Assembly (NCBI RefSeq): GCF_017562075.2
Contig: NC_054084.1
Location: 47,566,197-47,630,196, forward strand
Direction: 5' to 3'
Length of the DNA: 64,000 nucleotides
DNA from: Anopheles merus
Lineage: Eukaryota; Arthropoda; Insecta; Diptera; Culicidae
In this document: positions 23,081-35,148 of the stretch, piece after piece
Position numbering within the stretch: position 1 is the stretch's first letter
Layout of the letters: each line of letters begins with the position of its first letter
Notes under the pieces: model-generated
Databases searched by the model: none
What the model saw: the letters and a program-made list of their open reading frames with translations, nothing else
Told to the model about the DNA's origin: nothing
Program-made: the position numbers and the translations under genes

Positions 23081-25440
23081 TACACCGATATTTGACTTGC
23101 TTCAGTTCGGAGTCTAGTATTGGTGCTGCTAAAAGTGTCGTAGGATGTTTCTCCTTTAATGGATGCAGATCTTCTTAAATTAATGACTAACCGATCCGCC
23201 GAAGGATCAATAGGGGTTGTCAGTGCTTTTCTTCCCCCCGTATCCGCAACAACCGAAACTAAATTTCAGACACTCCTTTTGTGTTTTTTGAGTTGTTCGC
23301 TTGTTTAAGTATCACCGTGGCTTAACGTGCTACGATCATTGTACCAAAGTTTCGTAGCACTTCAGGACCTAAATGAAATAAAGGTCGAAACCGTGATTAA
23401 GTTTGCAAGTTTGTTACACAATAAATGGGTAAACGACGTATTATTTCCTAGCCATGTGTAGCAATTTGGAAATTTGACAATATTACCTAGGACCATCTTT
23501 AAACTTTATGTTAACTGGGTGGAGCTATTTGGAACTGCAAAGCAAATAATTTTAAAATAATCACGTAATTTATAATATAAAGCCTTGTCGCGAAGCTGAA
23601 TATATTTTTGGTTCAATTTTGGTAACGTTTGTTACCATTCACCCACGCCTTCCGGTTGAGTCGAAAACGTAACCATCAAAGCCCGGAGCTATTTTACTAC
23701 AGATCAGCTCAGCTGGTGATCGTACACACTACGATCAATGGCTGAAGGTCTCCCTGGACCTAAGCATATTCGTCGAGGGTTAGTTGTTGCTGGGCTCACA
23801 GACGCGTTTATCTCGTAAACAATGAAGTAGAGAAAAAGGTTACCACGACCATTCTGAGAATCAAGTGAAGGCCGGCCGTCGTACTGATTTCCAGAGCTTA
23901 CAACGTAGGTGCCCCGTTCATCACAAGTGGCCAGTAAAAAAAGTTAAACTGCCTTAAAAAGCGCTGGCTATGTTGAGCTGCGCACAAATATAGATACAAC
24001 ATTTAGTTACATCAATAGCTTCTTTTCACCGACAGTATGGTTCGAACTCTATTGAAATATTTAAAATGTTTCGTATAATGAAAGTATTCGAATTTTTTGC
24101 TAAGAATGCATGATCTTTGAGGATCGTATAAGATGCGTTCAAGAAAAAAATCAAGTCATTCAATTATTATCGATTACCTTTCTTTTTTTATTTTCCTTAC
24201 GCACGAACTGGTCGTTCGAACCGGATCAAATAAAATACTATTAGTCATACTCATCATTAAACATAACATGTGATAAATGGAAATTAGGCTAGTAGGTTAG
24301 TGCAACATCTGTCGCCAAAATGGTAGATGGCCATTACTAATAAAACAAAAATGCTGCCATAAATGAAAACGCAACCACTCATCATATACTTAGCACACCG
24401 CAAATCATCGCAGTCCTGGTATACGCGAGCATCGCATCGTGCACGAACCATGATGAGCAAAACGCAAAAATCGCGCATATAGCACGCACGCACGCACGAC
24501 GCTGTGGAGCTTCACATGCACGCATTTTCCTTACGATGGGTTTTCCTGGTTAGCGTGCAAAGAAAGACCACCACCAGCAAATCGTATAGGCCTTGGGGGT
24601 TGGTTGCTTAGATTGTTTTCTTTACCCGTCGGTTGATGAATTGATAAATTGCTTCCAGACAGACACACGCGCACGTTCGGGAAAGTGTACCGCCACAGAG
24701 CACAACCATATCTCTACATCGCATGAATTAAAAAAAAAGAAGAGCTTTCGAGAAGCATTGTTCAGCTGGCAAAAAATGATAAGGCACTGCTACTGCACCG
24801 TTGCATGCCTATCCATCATCGGATAAAAGGAGGCAACTCCTTGAAATGAAAGCCCTCTCGGATTCCCGGGAGCATGATGCAGTAGTTACACTACTAGCAG
24901 AAACATCCAATTCAGAATTGATAGCGAAAACAAAACAAAGGTACCTTCTTTGGCCGGCGATGTTTCGGCCATGAGGGAGCGAGGAAGGGGGTTTGGGTTT
25001 TAATAGAAAGCTGTCACACACATCTACCCAAGCCGCCCAACGTTCGGTTCTTCCCACATCGCGAGAAAGCCGGGAAATCGACAGCGACAGCCAGAATAAT
25101 AACCTTAGTATACACACTGCACTTTGCAAAAGAGACACGAGTGCAAAGTGCAAAGGACACGCTCCAACAACAACAACAACAACCAGCAAGGAAAACTGTA
25201 TCCGCCCATCTAACACATTTAAACAAATCGAACAAACCCACACGCAAAGGATACATCGGGACGATGTTAAAACATCGCACGCGTGCACACGCATACACCA
25301 ATGTATACATACTCGCACTTGCACACACCTACACATTTGTGCGGCTCTAGCCGACCAGTCGTCCTTTTTACTCCGAGCTACCACCGTTCAGTTCGTCGCT
25401 GCTGTCGTTAACACAGTTGCCTCTGTATGCAAACTCGATT

Positions 25441-25484
<44 letters not shown>

Positions 25485-26305
25485 CTCTCTCTCAAACAAA
25501 TATACACACTATTACACATCTGCTTGTGCTTAAGCCACCCTTGGCTACCAGGAAACAAACGCAACCTCCGTCCACTTCAGGCGTTATTTCTTTTACAAAA
25601 CTTTCGCACAAAAATCACACATTTCCGATTGCATTCCCAAAACCAACAGCGATGATAACCCTCAATGCATTGTGTCTTGACAGAAGATGATGCTACGTAC
25701 CAATAACTCATTGCCAATTAGGTTGTCGGCGATGTTTTGCACCCCTGCACTTCACACTACGTCCGGGTACGGGTTCTGGAACTAATTTTCTGAGCTAAAA
25801 AGCCGTTCCTGTTCACTTTACCATTGCATCGATTAGCACATTCGTTGTCACATCCATTCACTAGCACACCCCGTTGGTGCCGACACCCCCGAAATACCAA
25901 GAAAGTTCCAGGGACTGACGATGATGACCGCACACCGAACACGATTTTACCGATTGTGTGGTGCTGGCCTACACTCTAGTTATTCCAGGGCACCCAAAAC
26001 CTGCACCGAAACCAGACGCAGCTGTATCTTGTAGACACTTTCGCACCGGCAGGTTTCGCAGCGGCCACACCCGCGAAGTGTGTCTACCGAGGAAAAATCA
26101 AGCTCCCTGGCACGTGGAAATGCGAATTTTCCTATGTTTTACACCCGATATATTTTCAGTCTTTTTCTGACTAAAATTCTACACCAGACTATTCGAGCAG
26201 TTGTCCGATATCGAGACGTGAAGTTTGTAAAAACTGGGTTGGTATATAACAATTGTGGATGCGAACTTCGAAGCATCATCTGACGTTTGTGAGTAACTGA
26301 ATTGC
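23081..26305. other. Upstream/5' non-coding region of dock
   Basis: No recognisable protein. A CA plus CT microsatellite lies at 25444..25493. GC content rises at about 24.9-26.1 kb, with frames open on both strands (for example 24993..25655 on + and 24809..25384 on -). These are repeat- and composition-driven. This is where the dock promoter and leader exon(s) would be expected, but no TATA or initiator could be assigned. Confidence 0.4.
25444..25493. repeat. (CA)n then (CT)n compound microsatellite
   Basis: About 19 CA units run directly into about 6 CT units. Confidence 0.9.
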
Positions 26306-26308
26306 TAA

Positions 26309-26617
26309 GGCCCGTGTCTGTGCTCCATCGCATGCGATTTTATCGCACGTGCTGTCAAACGCTTTTTCGTATAATATTACGATTATTTGGATGATTTTGA
26401 TAATGTAACTATTATGAAAAATTAAGTTGAGATTGTTCCTACAAAACACCACACATTTGGTTTGACAGATAAAACCGGTTGCGGCGTCCGACGAAATCAT
26501 TTTTTTTTATTCCGTTGTACGACGAAATCGCACGTCCGACGTTATCTGTCAAATCTCATATAAAATTTTGACAGGCCTTCCGATAAAATCGCATCCGATG
26601 GAGCACAGACACGGGCC
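26309..26617. mobile_element. TAA-type MITE with ~37-bp inverted ends
   Basis: Left end GGCCCGTGTCTGTGCTCCAT and the reverse complement of the right end are identical for at least 20 bases, and continue as near-matching GATTTTATCG/CGATAAAATC. TAA occurs on both sides (26306..26308, 26618..26620), the 3-bp duplication of PIF/Harbinger-like MITEs. The 309-bp element codes for nothing. Sequence closely related to its right end recurs at about 36428..36477. Confidence 0.85.
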
Positions 26618-26622
26618 TAATA

Positions 26623-26760
26623 CAGACGTCACATGAAGCGTAAACTCAAAAAGTTTACCCTTGATTTGTATGGGAGAGCGTAAACTTCCTGTCAAAAGAT
26701 TATAGGGTTGTATGGCTGAAATTTAGTTTACGCCAAAGTTCACGCTTCGTGTGACGTCCG
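26623..26760. mobile_element. Small TA-flanked MITE next to the TAA MITE
   Basis: Only 138 bp. Left end CAGACGTCACATGAAGCGT and reverse complement of the right end CGGACGTCACACGAAGCGT are inverted repeats with two differences. TA flanks both sides (26621..26622, 26761..26762). It also carries repeated GCGTAAACT blocks internally. It lies five bases from the neighbouring 309-bp MITE. Confidence 0.75.
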
Positions 26761-26762
26761 TA

Positions 26763-28878
26763 TAACAGAGTGACATTCGTGCTGTTCTATCCAATTTTCA
26801 TAGGAGAAATGCGAGAAAGATTGCCCGAAAGATATATATTTCTTTTTATAACCGTATAATGTATTTGTTATTGTATATATGTCCTTTAACTGTGCAAAAA
26901 AAACTTGAAAAGAAAAAAAGTGAAATTTTATCATAAAATAGCGACCGCTAAAAATTTACAAAACGACCACTAAACGGATTATATGCATCGCTAGAACTAG
27001 AACTAGCCATGATTAAATAGCGGCATCTATTGAGCAACTTAGTGAACCTTGGAAGCTTTCGCAGTTTTTTTATACACATTCAATTTTTCAGTCATATGTG
27101 GAAATCTGTAGTGCTTGGGGATGACCATGTTAAGACAAGTTTTATGCTCTCCTTAGAGGAAAATAGAACAAATCTAGGAACGGAAAAAAAGAAGCTATTA
27201 TTTTTTCAAGTTTCCGTTGATCTCTTTCGCAAAAACTGTTGTGTGTAAAAAGTGTTATTACAAAAAAGAATAAACTGGGTTAAATAAGTCTGTTTCGGAC
27301 TGAGAATTTAATTTTCCATTTCCGGAATTAGATATTTATTGGCTGAAAACGCGAAACGTTCGATTTAAGCAGAAATTTGACAGACAACCCAGGTGACAAC
27401 TGTTCTACATTTTTAGCTTAAACTCCTCGTGAACAGCTCGATTTAACCCATTGCCTCATATAAACTTTTGAAAACATAGATGTGTGAGTGAACAACGATG
27501 TGTTGAAGCGTTGAAGTTAATGTCAGAACTTCGGTAGAAGCCGGACAAACAAGAAGCTTGCCGTTTTGTCCTCAGTGTACAACAACCAAAACCTTGAGTA
27601 AGAATAAATAAACGATCTATCTAGGAGTATCAGAATAGCGGTGAAACGCATGGACCAAGAAAACAACATGAAAAGTGTTTTATAATAAACTTTTTGTTTG
27701 ATATGGATTGAAGAGTACGAATTTTTTGTTTTGGGTCGGTAGCTTGTGCACAACGTGATGACAATTCTCAAAATGGCACCAGAAAAAACGCTTCACTCTG
27801 ACGTTTCAACTGTTATAATAAGCTTAAACTCTGCAATATCGCTTGCTCTTTAAGCCAGTTTTAAGCCTGCTCTTTAAGCTTGTAGGAACTCGAAAAAGGC
27901 TAACAATCTGCTCGAAAATGTCACTTGGGAAAGTTTCTCCGTAGTCAAGATTAATAGTGTTTTCGGGAACAGCCTGTATGTCTTTTTCGAGCAGTCTAGG
28001 GTTTCGAACTTTCCTCTTGTAATAAAGGTGCTCTTATATTGGGCGAGAATTGTATAGAACTGCAGAGCATTTCTACTTGCTCGTTCGATGCTGTTAAATA
28101 AGGTAAGAAAACTTGATGAACAAGAGTGATTTTAGGCTTTATTTACTTTAGACGCAACCGCAGATGGTCTATTGCAGCCGGTGGAGAATGCCCGCAAGAG
28201 AGGATTTTTGACTTAAGAAGCGGGGGGGGGATTTTTGATCAAAATTTCGCTAAATACCATGGTTTGCCACCCTCTCATCACACTCTCACAACCCGCTTAT
28301 GAACTTGTGAGCGGGGAATGAAATCCTACATGAAGGGAAAAGCTCCAAAACCAATGGGAACCACTGGTCGACTAGAACTTTATATATGAGTTTATTATTT
28401 ATCTCTTATTTTTCTTACCTTTTTCCATTGCTGTGTATGGAGGTGAGATACACCTAAGGAATCGAACCAAACATGCAGTGTAGTAAGTATCGGTCGTTGA
28501 TGTTCTTCAAAATCGATGTCTTTTTTCTTTGTGCTAATGCTAACAGAAAATCTTTCAAATGTTTTTGTTTGCTTCATTGTGGTGATTTGTGATCTTGGGT
28601 ATACTTACGTGTATTACCAAACAATCAGTCATTTCTTTCGTGCAAATGACCTTCCATCGATTTTAGGTACATAAAGTGCATTTATAAATATTGACGATTA
28701 ACAACTTTTTGTAACATATACCCTTAACCAAACTAATGCAGTATTAGCAAGATCACCACGCAGCAAGCACCTACACAAAACTATTAAGTAGCAAAAATAA
28801 CGGCAAAGGAACATACTCCTGAAGGATGATGCAGCTTTAGTAATATACTTCGTGTGTACAAAGAGAGCACACACCTGC
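26763..28878. other. Intergenic dock - adenosine-kinase-like gene
   Basis: No gene seen. The short copy of the 840..1445 repeat is at 26940..27125. A run of nine G at 28222..28230 is the only striking composition. The kinase gene's poly(A) site must lie just below 28879; a TTTATT (AATAAA on minus) occurs at about 28681. Confidence 0.45.
26940..27125. repeat. Dispersed repeat, short version of 840..1445
   Basis: It shares ordered blocks with 840..1445 (ACGACCACTAAACGG, ATGCATCGCTAGAACTAGAAC, a GGCATCTATTGA-type block, ATTCAATTTTTCAG). Ends not resolved. Confidence 0.45.
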
Positions 28879-30443
28879 TCAAGGAATAATTCCTTCCTTT
28901 GCAGACGGGGCAATTGATGGCGATGACGGTACGCTTGAGGGCAAGTTACATCCGACCTGCCGTATAACCTTCCCAGCCACTTTACACCCGTATCGAATGC
29001 AGTCCACCAATGTAGGACTTTCATCGTTCATGAATTTGTACAGAAACCCGGCCACAAACGAATCCCCGGCTCCAGTTGTGTCGATGACAAGGTTGCCCTG
29101 AATCACTGGCACAGGGTAGCATTCCGCCACAAACTTTGACCCAGCACCGTAGTATAACCGAACACTTCGACAACCGTCGGTAGCGATGAGAATTTTGTTG
29201 CGATTATGCTTTCGATACGGTTTTATCAACACTCGTGCGAGTGCGTCAACATCGGCACAGTTGTAAATCTGTGCTAGTGCAATGAATTCGGCCAAATTTC
29301 CAAACACCAAATCGGCATGCTCCACGAGGAAACGCATCTCTGTGGTAAATTCTTCCAGTATGTACGATGCATTCAGATTCGTTACCAGCAGATTGGCCGT
29401 ACCTTTGCAGTACTGCTCGTAGATGTACGTGCAGATGTGAAACTTTTCCGGCACAAAGTAACCTTCGATGTAAAATATTCGCACATCCTCATCGATGTTG
29501 GTGTGGGCAGCTGATTTGCACACTCCTATCTTCGACTGGCACCAGCGTGAACTTACAAACTCCTTCTTGAAATGTAATGACGCACCAATATTTGCATTAA
29601 GACTTCGTTTGTCGCCACTAATGAGACACATGCACGTTCCGGTCATTTCATCGGGCAATGTTTGTATACTGTGTAGAATAAAAGAAAAGGACCATTAATG
29701 AGAGCGTTATACGGCGCATCGCATAGCACTTGCATCGCCTACCATGTGTTGAGGGCGCAATCCTTCAAAATTTGCTGCAATATTTGACCATTTTCGTCCA
29801 CACCGACCGCTCCGCAAAAGATTATGTTTTTCTCTCCCAATGCACGCAAAATGCGGCACGTATTAAGTGCCGATCCACCCGGATTATAGATTGGATTTCC
29901 GCACCTGAAATCAAGACCATCGAATCAATTGTAAATTACACCAGCTGCACGGCTGCATGAACTATTTACATCACGCTAAATGCATATGTACAGGTCACAC
30001 GCTACCTAAGGCCTATTTACGATACATGACATGCATGTCCATGCGTATGAGTCTGCTAGTAGCGTGTTTTGGAGAGCACTTGCCATTGACCAAATACCTA
30101 CGTTTCTACGGCAACGGAGACAAGGGCAGCAAGTTTGTCTGCAGGAACTTCCCTTTGATCGTCGGGTTTCAGATCAAAATCATGTAGAATCTTTCCATCC
30201 TTCAGTTCCACACTGATGTCCAGCAAAATATTGCCAAATGCAACCATACGCGGGCATCGATCGCTAGTTAAGGAGAAAACAAATGAGAAACACGTTGGTT
30301 AGAATCACAATCCGACAAAATGCTTGGTCGCACATGCAGCATGTTTATCTGATGTAAGGACGTGCAACAAATGCATCCAACTTGCGAAATACCAAATGAA
30401 CTTACCAGCTTGTGATGGAGAGATCATCGTTTTCATTGGTCAT
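28879..30443 (-). CDS. Adenosine-kinase-like pfkB family kinase
   Basis: Four exons on minus, 30406..30443, 30102..30263, 29743..29904 and 28879..29668, join in frame to 383 aa. The fold is that of ribokinase/adenosine kinase: VAFGNILLDI near the N-terminus, the substrate-loop PGGSALNTCRIL in exon 3, TGTCMCLISGDKRSLNANIG (adenosine-kinase-like strand), the Mg/phosphate NxxE motif N245-L-A-E248, and the ATP anion hole DTTGAGDSF with catalytic base Asp323. Adenosine kinases phosphorylate adenosine to AMP using ATP in the cytosol. The GTC..I.GD.RSL.AN and FGN..E features favour adenosine kinase over ribokinase, but substrate is inferred. The Ser/Pro-rich C-terminus (about residues 363-383) is an extension. 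Start: ATG at 30443 gives a short first exon. Its frame stays open about 100 bases upstream with no further ATG. Confidence 0.9.
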
Positions 30444-31523
30444 GTTGGCCAATATAACTGGAGCTGTTTTCACTGTGTTTCTGATTCTGTTGATCGTTCC
30501 AACGTCGATCTGCCCTAATATATATATGGTGCAATGTTACATTCACCGTCCGCTAAAATGCACATGCACGGACGAACTTCGCAAGGACGATTATGTCAAA
30601 ATTAGTCACTGTATCTCCCTCCTTCTCCCCTTCACCCACAAGTACTATTCCAACCGGTTACGCGCGCACACGCACGGATGCCTCAAAGCATGCAAACATT
30701 GCCATCCAGTAATGTAGAGCACTGATATTTAGGGATGATTTTTAGCGTAGTTTACAGCTTGCACTGATTCACTAACTGATAAGATAAAACATTTCTGAAC
30801 GAAATCTGATTTTTGTGCACCAAAACGATTGCGTATGTTTGTGTTTTCTTGTTGTCAATATAGCCAGTGTGGCCAGATTATTTTGGTGGTTTTCGGTAGG
30901 CGCATCAAAATTTTATCGGTACTTTTCCGTAGGGTAACTGTACCAGTTTTCGGCACGCTAGTGCAGCAGTTTCACAAAAAACTGCTCACACATAATCTTT
31001 TTTTTTTATTTTTCATGAAAGTGATATTATTCTGGTTGATAAACTATCATCGTATGTTACACTATTTTTTATTTGCCGGTTCAAAGCCCTTTTTCATAAA
31101 TATTCGTGAAAATGCAAACATTGATTTTGCTCCTATTTTCGGCAGTTTGTTCCTATTTTCGGCAGCGCGAATACGGGTCAGAAAATGTTTTTATCAACGT
31201 AAATATGTACAAAAAAATGTTTAAAACAATTTAACACTCTTACTTTCCTAAGATTGGTGTTAAAAAGTACTTTAATTATCAATTTTATGTTGCTTATTTT
31301 GCCTAATCGCCTTCTAATTGCGTTGTAATCGCCGGCGAATTGAAGGGGATCAGCGGTGCATTTGGCAGTAATTAAATGCTTTTAAAATATGACAATGAAA
31401 AATTTCATTTCAATTAATTTCACGTGTTATGTTCTCTTGCGTTAAGCTCTGAGATATTTCACTTTATTAAAGATGGTCTTCATTATTCGGTTGTTAATGA
31501 CCAACTCGTTGAAAGGTGTTAAT
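30444..31523. other. Upstream of the kinase gene; repeat-derived DNA
   Basis: 30444..30550 is probable 5' UTR of the kinase. From 30865 a CAGTGTGGCCAGATT end begins (see separate entry). About 30940..31190 carries 'CCTATTTTCGGCAG' twice and a related ACCAGTTTTCGGCAC, looking like a decayed mobile element. No gene. Confidence 0.4.
30865..30934 (+). repeat. Inverted partner of 36764..36834 (CAGTGTGGCCAG end)
   Basis: CAGTGTGGCCAGATTATTTT then a GTTTT(C/G)GG block and GCGCATCAAAATTTTATCGG match the reverse complement of 36764..36834 with few differences. CAGTG termini resemble hAT ends. The 8 bases outside the two ends do not match, so no target duplication supports one intact element. Confidence 0.6.
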
Positions 31524-32188
31524 CCCAAATAGCCAGCTCGTACTTTATAGCTGATTTAGGGCTGTTTATCGAAAAATCGTTCCGATGTCGTACTTGGTGG
31601 CTCATTAAGAGATAGACGGTACTTTGCGGAACTATGGAGCTTTTTAACAGGCACATGGTACTCTTTGGAACTTTGCGGGTGATTAGCACTATGTGTAGGG
31701 TTCATGGTGGAACTTGAAGGCTTGTTAAGAAAGGGTACTGAACTTGGTGGAACTTTATAGCTTTTTAATGCATGACATCGGTTCAAGGTGGCTCTTGTCA
31801 AAGTGTCAAAGACGAACGCCGGCAATAATCTCACTGCTGCTGCACAAGTTGGATTCGTTAATTGAGGAATGAATATTCAGTGAAGTGATTGTGAATTATC
31901 AGTAAATTGTGTAAAATTTTGTGTAATTCATCACTACAAAAGATTTAAAAATATACATATGTGTTTAAACGAAACAAATCTTGTTGTTTATTTCATCGAT
32001 GACGCTTGCTTGAAAATAAAACACAAAGAAAAATAATCCCTGGCATTGTGACATAAGGAAGCTGCTTAGGCGCTGTTTGAAAGACCCACATAGAACTTTG
32101 ATGCTGTTTATCTACTGCAAAAAGCGAATTAGAGCAGCGATCTTTAGCGTGCCAAAATGAGCTGCTTAAGCAATTCTGGCTATTTGGG
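31524..32188 (-). mobile_element. MITE copy 2 (CCCAAATAGCCA family)
   Basis: Full-length, 665 bp, in the opposite orientation to the 35149 copy. It begins CCCAAATAGCCAG and ends TGGCTATTTGGG. It is flanked by AAT on both sides. It is very similar to copy 3, which starts only 8 bases further on, and to copies 4 and the 35149 copy. Confidence 0.85.
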
Positions 32189-32195
32189 AATATAT

Positions 32196-32860
32196 CCCAA
32201 ATAGCCAGCTAGTACTTTATAGCTGATTTAGGGCTGTTTAACGAAAAATCGTTCCGATGTCGTACTTTGTGGCTGATTAAGAGATAGATGGTACTTTGCG
32301 GAACTATGGAGCTTTTTAACAGGCCACATGGTACTCTTTGGAACTTTGCGGCTGATTAGCACTATGTGTAGGGTTAATGGTGGAACATGAAGGCTTGTTA
32401 AGAAAGGGTACTGAACTTGGTGGAACTTTATAGCTTTTTAATGCATGACATCGGTTCAAGGTGGCTCTTGTCAAAGTGTCAAAGACGAACGCCGGCAATA
32501 ATCTCACTGCTGCTGCACAAGTTAGATTCGTTAATTGAAGAATGAATATTCAGTGAAGTGATTGTGAATTATCAGTAAATTGTGTAAAATTTTGTGTAAT
32601 TCATCAATACAAAAAATTTAAAAATATACATATGTGTTTAAACGAAACAATCTTGTTGTTTATTTCATCGATGACGCTTGCTTGAAAATAAAACACAAAG
32701 AAAAATAATCCCTGGCATCGTGTCATAAGGAAGCTGCTTAGGCGCTGTTTGAAAGACCCACATAGAACTTTGATGCTGTTTATCTACTGCAAAAGGCGAA
32801 ATAGAGCAGCGATCTTTAGCGTGCCAAAATGAGCTGCTTAAGCAATTCTGGCTGTTTGGG
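32196..32860 (-). mobile_element. MITE copy 3 (CCCAAATAGCCA family)
   Basis: Full-length, 665 bp, same orientation as copy 2 and in near-tandem with it (7-base gap). The right end reads TGGCTGTTTGGG, one change from the consensus terminus. AT flanks both sides. It differs from copy 2 only at scattered sites, so the pair is either a recent local hop or a tandem duplication. Confidence 0.85.
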
Positions 32861-33315
32861 ATCTAGCTCATTTCGATAACTCTAATAAAAGGAGAAATGA
32901 GATACACATTTGTCCCATCCTGATAATGAAGGGCAAACATGGTGTAATTATTATGTTGTTTAAAAGGGTATTATTTTAATTTTGTATAAATTTTGTTTGT
33001 ACTAGTTAATTTGGCCCGGTTGCAGGGTTTCGTAACAGAACTTAAGACGTATATACTGGCTGCAGGGCACATTTAAATGTTTTCATGCAAACATGTAGAT
33101 AAGCATTCCTGCTCTCTTTTGATATTGATGTCTTTTTACTGATACTTTTTATGACCGTGTTGCTATCTTAGTACAGGTTTCCATCCAATTCTTATCCCGG
33201 TTCATAGCCCTTCCATAGTTTTGTATTATTTAGTTATCGTGGGTTCATGTTCCAATATGACTGACTATTATCCTGCTATAGGTTATCAAAAAGTCACTAA
33301 AAACCAAGCCCCGAT
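32861..33315. other. Spacer between MITE copies 3 and 4
   Basis: No gene. About 33000..33030 contains the motif actagttaatttggcccggt plus cagggtt, also present at about 7432..7460, marking another dispersed repeat. Confidence 0.4.
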
Positions 33316-34370
33316 CCCAAATAGCCAACTCGTACTTTATAGCTGATTTAGGGCTGTTTAACGAAAAATCGTTCCGATGTCGTTGTTGGCACGATATAGA
33401 CCGCATGGATATAGATAGGAAATAATATTTGTAAACATCGATCTGTCAATAGCAGATCGACCTAACTCCCACTTTACCCGCCAGATGGCGCACTAGATGC
33501 ACCGAAAGGGACAACAGGGTTAGCTTGTGCGACAACTAGTTCTCCCAGAATAGGACCAATCAGGAAGCGGTTCAACTAGGGTCAAGTTCGCACAGCTGAT
33601 CGAGAACAGGGCGCCATCGCTAAACGCAAAATTAGTCACAAATTAGAAAACGGATAGGCAACACCAATTTTAAAACTACGCTGCGAACATCACCAAAAGC
33701 TAGTTTGTGAATTTTGTCGTCCTTTCTTTTTTAAACTCAAATATAGATTGCTACACACGTAGCAACAGTCGTTCTTTGTGACTGATTAAGAGATGAAACG
33801 GTACTTGGTGGAACCATAAAGCTTTTAAACAAGCACACGGTACTCTTTGGAACTTTGCGGCTGATTAGCACTATGTGTAGGGTTCATGATAGAACCTTTA
33901 GGCTTATTAAGAGTGTGTACCGAACTTGGTGGAACTTTATAGCTTTTTAATGCATGGCATCGGTTCAAGGTGGCTCTTGTCAAAGTGTCAAAGACAGACG
34001 CCGTCAATCATCTCGTTGCTGTTGTACAAGTTAGATAAGTTAATTGAAGAAAGAATATTGAGTGAAGTGATTGTGATTTTTCATTAAACTATGTAAAATT
34101 ATGTGAAATTCAAGAGCTTTTGGAGTTTTAAAATAAACATGCACATAACAAAACACAAATCGTGTTGTTTATTTCATTGATGATGCCTTGCTTGAAAATA
34201 AATCGCAAACAAAAATAATCCCTGGCACCGTGGCATAAGGAAGCTGCTTAGGCGCTGTTTGAAAGATCCACCTGGAACTTTGATGCTGTTTATCTACTGC
34301 AATAGGCGAATTAGAGCAGCGATCTTTAGCGTGCCAAAATGAGCTGCTTAAGCAATTATGGCTATTTGGG
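33316..34370 (-). mobile_element. MITE copy 4 split by a solo LTR
   Basis: The termini CCCAAATAGCCAA and TGGCTATTTGGG bracket 1055 bases. Removing the inserted LTR and one 5-base duplication leaves 666, exactly the length of the copy at 35149. It is more diverged than copies 2 and 3 (for example, many changes around 33790..34140), so it is an older insertion. Confidence 0.85.
33384..33767. mobile_element. Solo LTR of a retrotransposon
   Basis: A 384-base insertion starting TGTTGGCACG and ending GTAGCAACA, so it has TG...CA ends within a 5-base inverted TGTTG/CAACA. It is flanked by a perfect GTCGT duplication (33379..33383, 33768..33772). Comparison with the other MITE copies shows the uninterrupted site GATGTCGTACTTTGTGG. 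No internal coding sequence is left, so it is the product of LTR-LTR recombination. A Bel/Pao or copia type is plausible from ends and 5-bp duplication. Confidence 0.85.
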
Positions 34371-34424
34371 ATATGCCGCAGGCAGGTCTTGGCCGTCAAC
34401 GGTTGTTGTGGTAAAGAAGAAGAT
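34371..34424 (+). mobile_element. 3' fragment of a SINE200-type element
   Basis: CAGGTCTTGGCCGTCAACGG followed by GTTGTTGTGG and AAAGAAGAAG matches the 3' end of the full SINE copies at 8369 and 51008, in the opposite orientation. It directly abuts the right end of MITE copy 4. Confidence 0.6.
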
Positions 34425-35148
34425 GTTTGACTATTCCGCTATCATTGACCATTTTTACAACCATATAGGACATACGAAAATTTAATTTAGTCATTGTGAA
34501 CTTATGGAATAGCTTCTATTAAATGTCATGACATGTTCATATGACATATGGGTGTTTCCATCCATGCAAGACTATTTGTGTACCAAGCAGCCATGGATAT
34601 CCAGGAGTGCTAAATGCAGATAAAATCAATTGAACTAACTTCATTTAACTTTGTTGCTCATATAAAAAATCATGTGCTCACATAAAAAAACCCATGGCCC
34701 AGGAATGTCCTTATTCCGTGTACATTATTGTCCCATTACGCGCGTGGAGGCCCGATCTATGGGAAATATAAACCCGTTATATGCATGTTTTAAAGTTGTT
34801 CACTTAGTCCTAGTTATGCAGCTCCGATGGTTTCACTATTTTGCATTGTACCACGCATTTTTGGGTTAATGTACAATGAAAAATTGTAATTGTTAAACGT
34901 TCATAGCGTACGATTTGGCAATCCTTTCAAGCAAGCATTTGACTGCATTTGGATGATGGTACAGGAAGCAAGTACATGATAGTTCGAAGCAAGTCTTTTT
35001 ATTTAAACGTTTTGAACTACACAATAAAACACTACTACACATGATAAAATGGATGGAACGAGGTAGAATCTCCACCACAGAATTATTTAGCATAACTGGG
35101 AATAATTTGATAATTATTGATACACTTTCAACACGTGTGTAGAAGAAA
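34425..35148. other. Spacer between MITE cluster members
   Basis: AT-rich, no gene or named repeat seen. Confidence 0.4.

Noticed and set aside
24809..25655. Long overlapping frames on both strands (220 and 191 codons)
   Set aside because: Both read through CA/CT repeats and GC-rich sequence, and give His/Thr- or Cys/Val-rich low-complexity peptides. No family match.
33384..33767. A complete LTR retrotransposon
   Set aside because: Only one LTR is present, with no internal coding sequence or second LTR.
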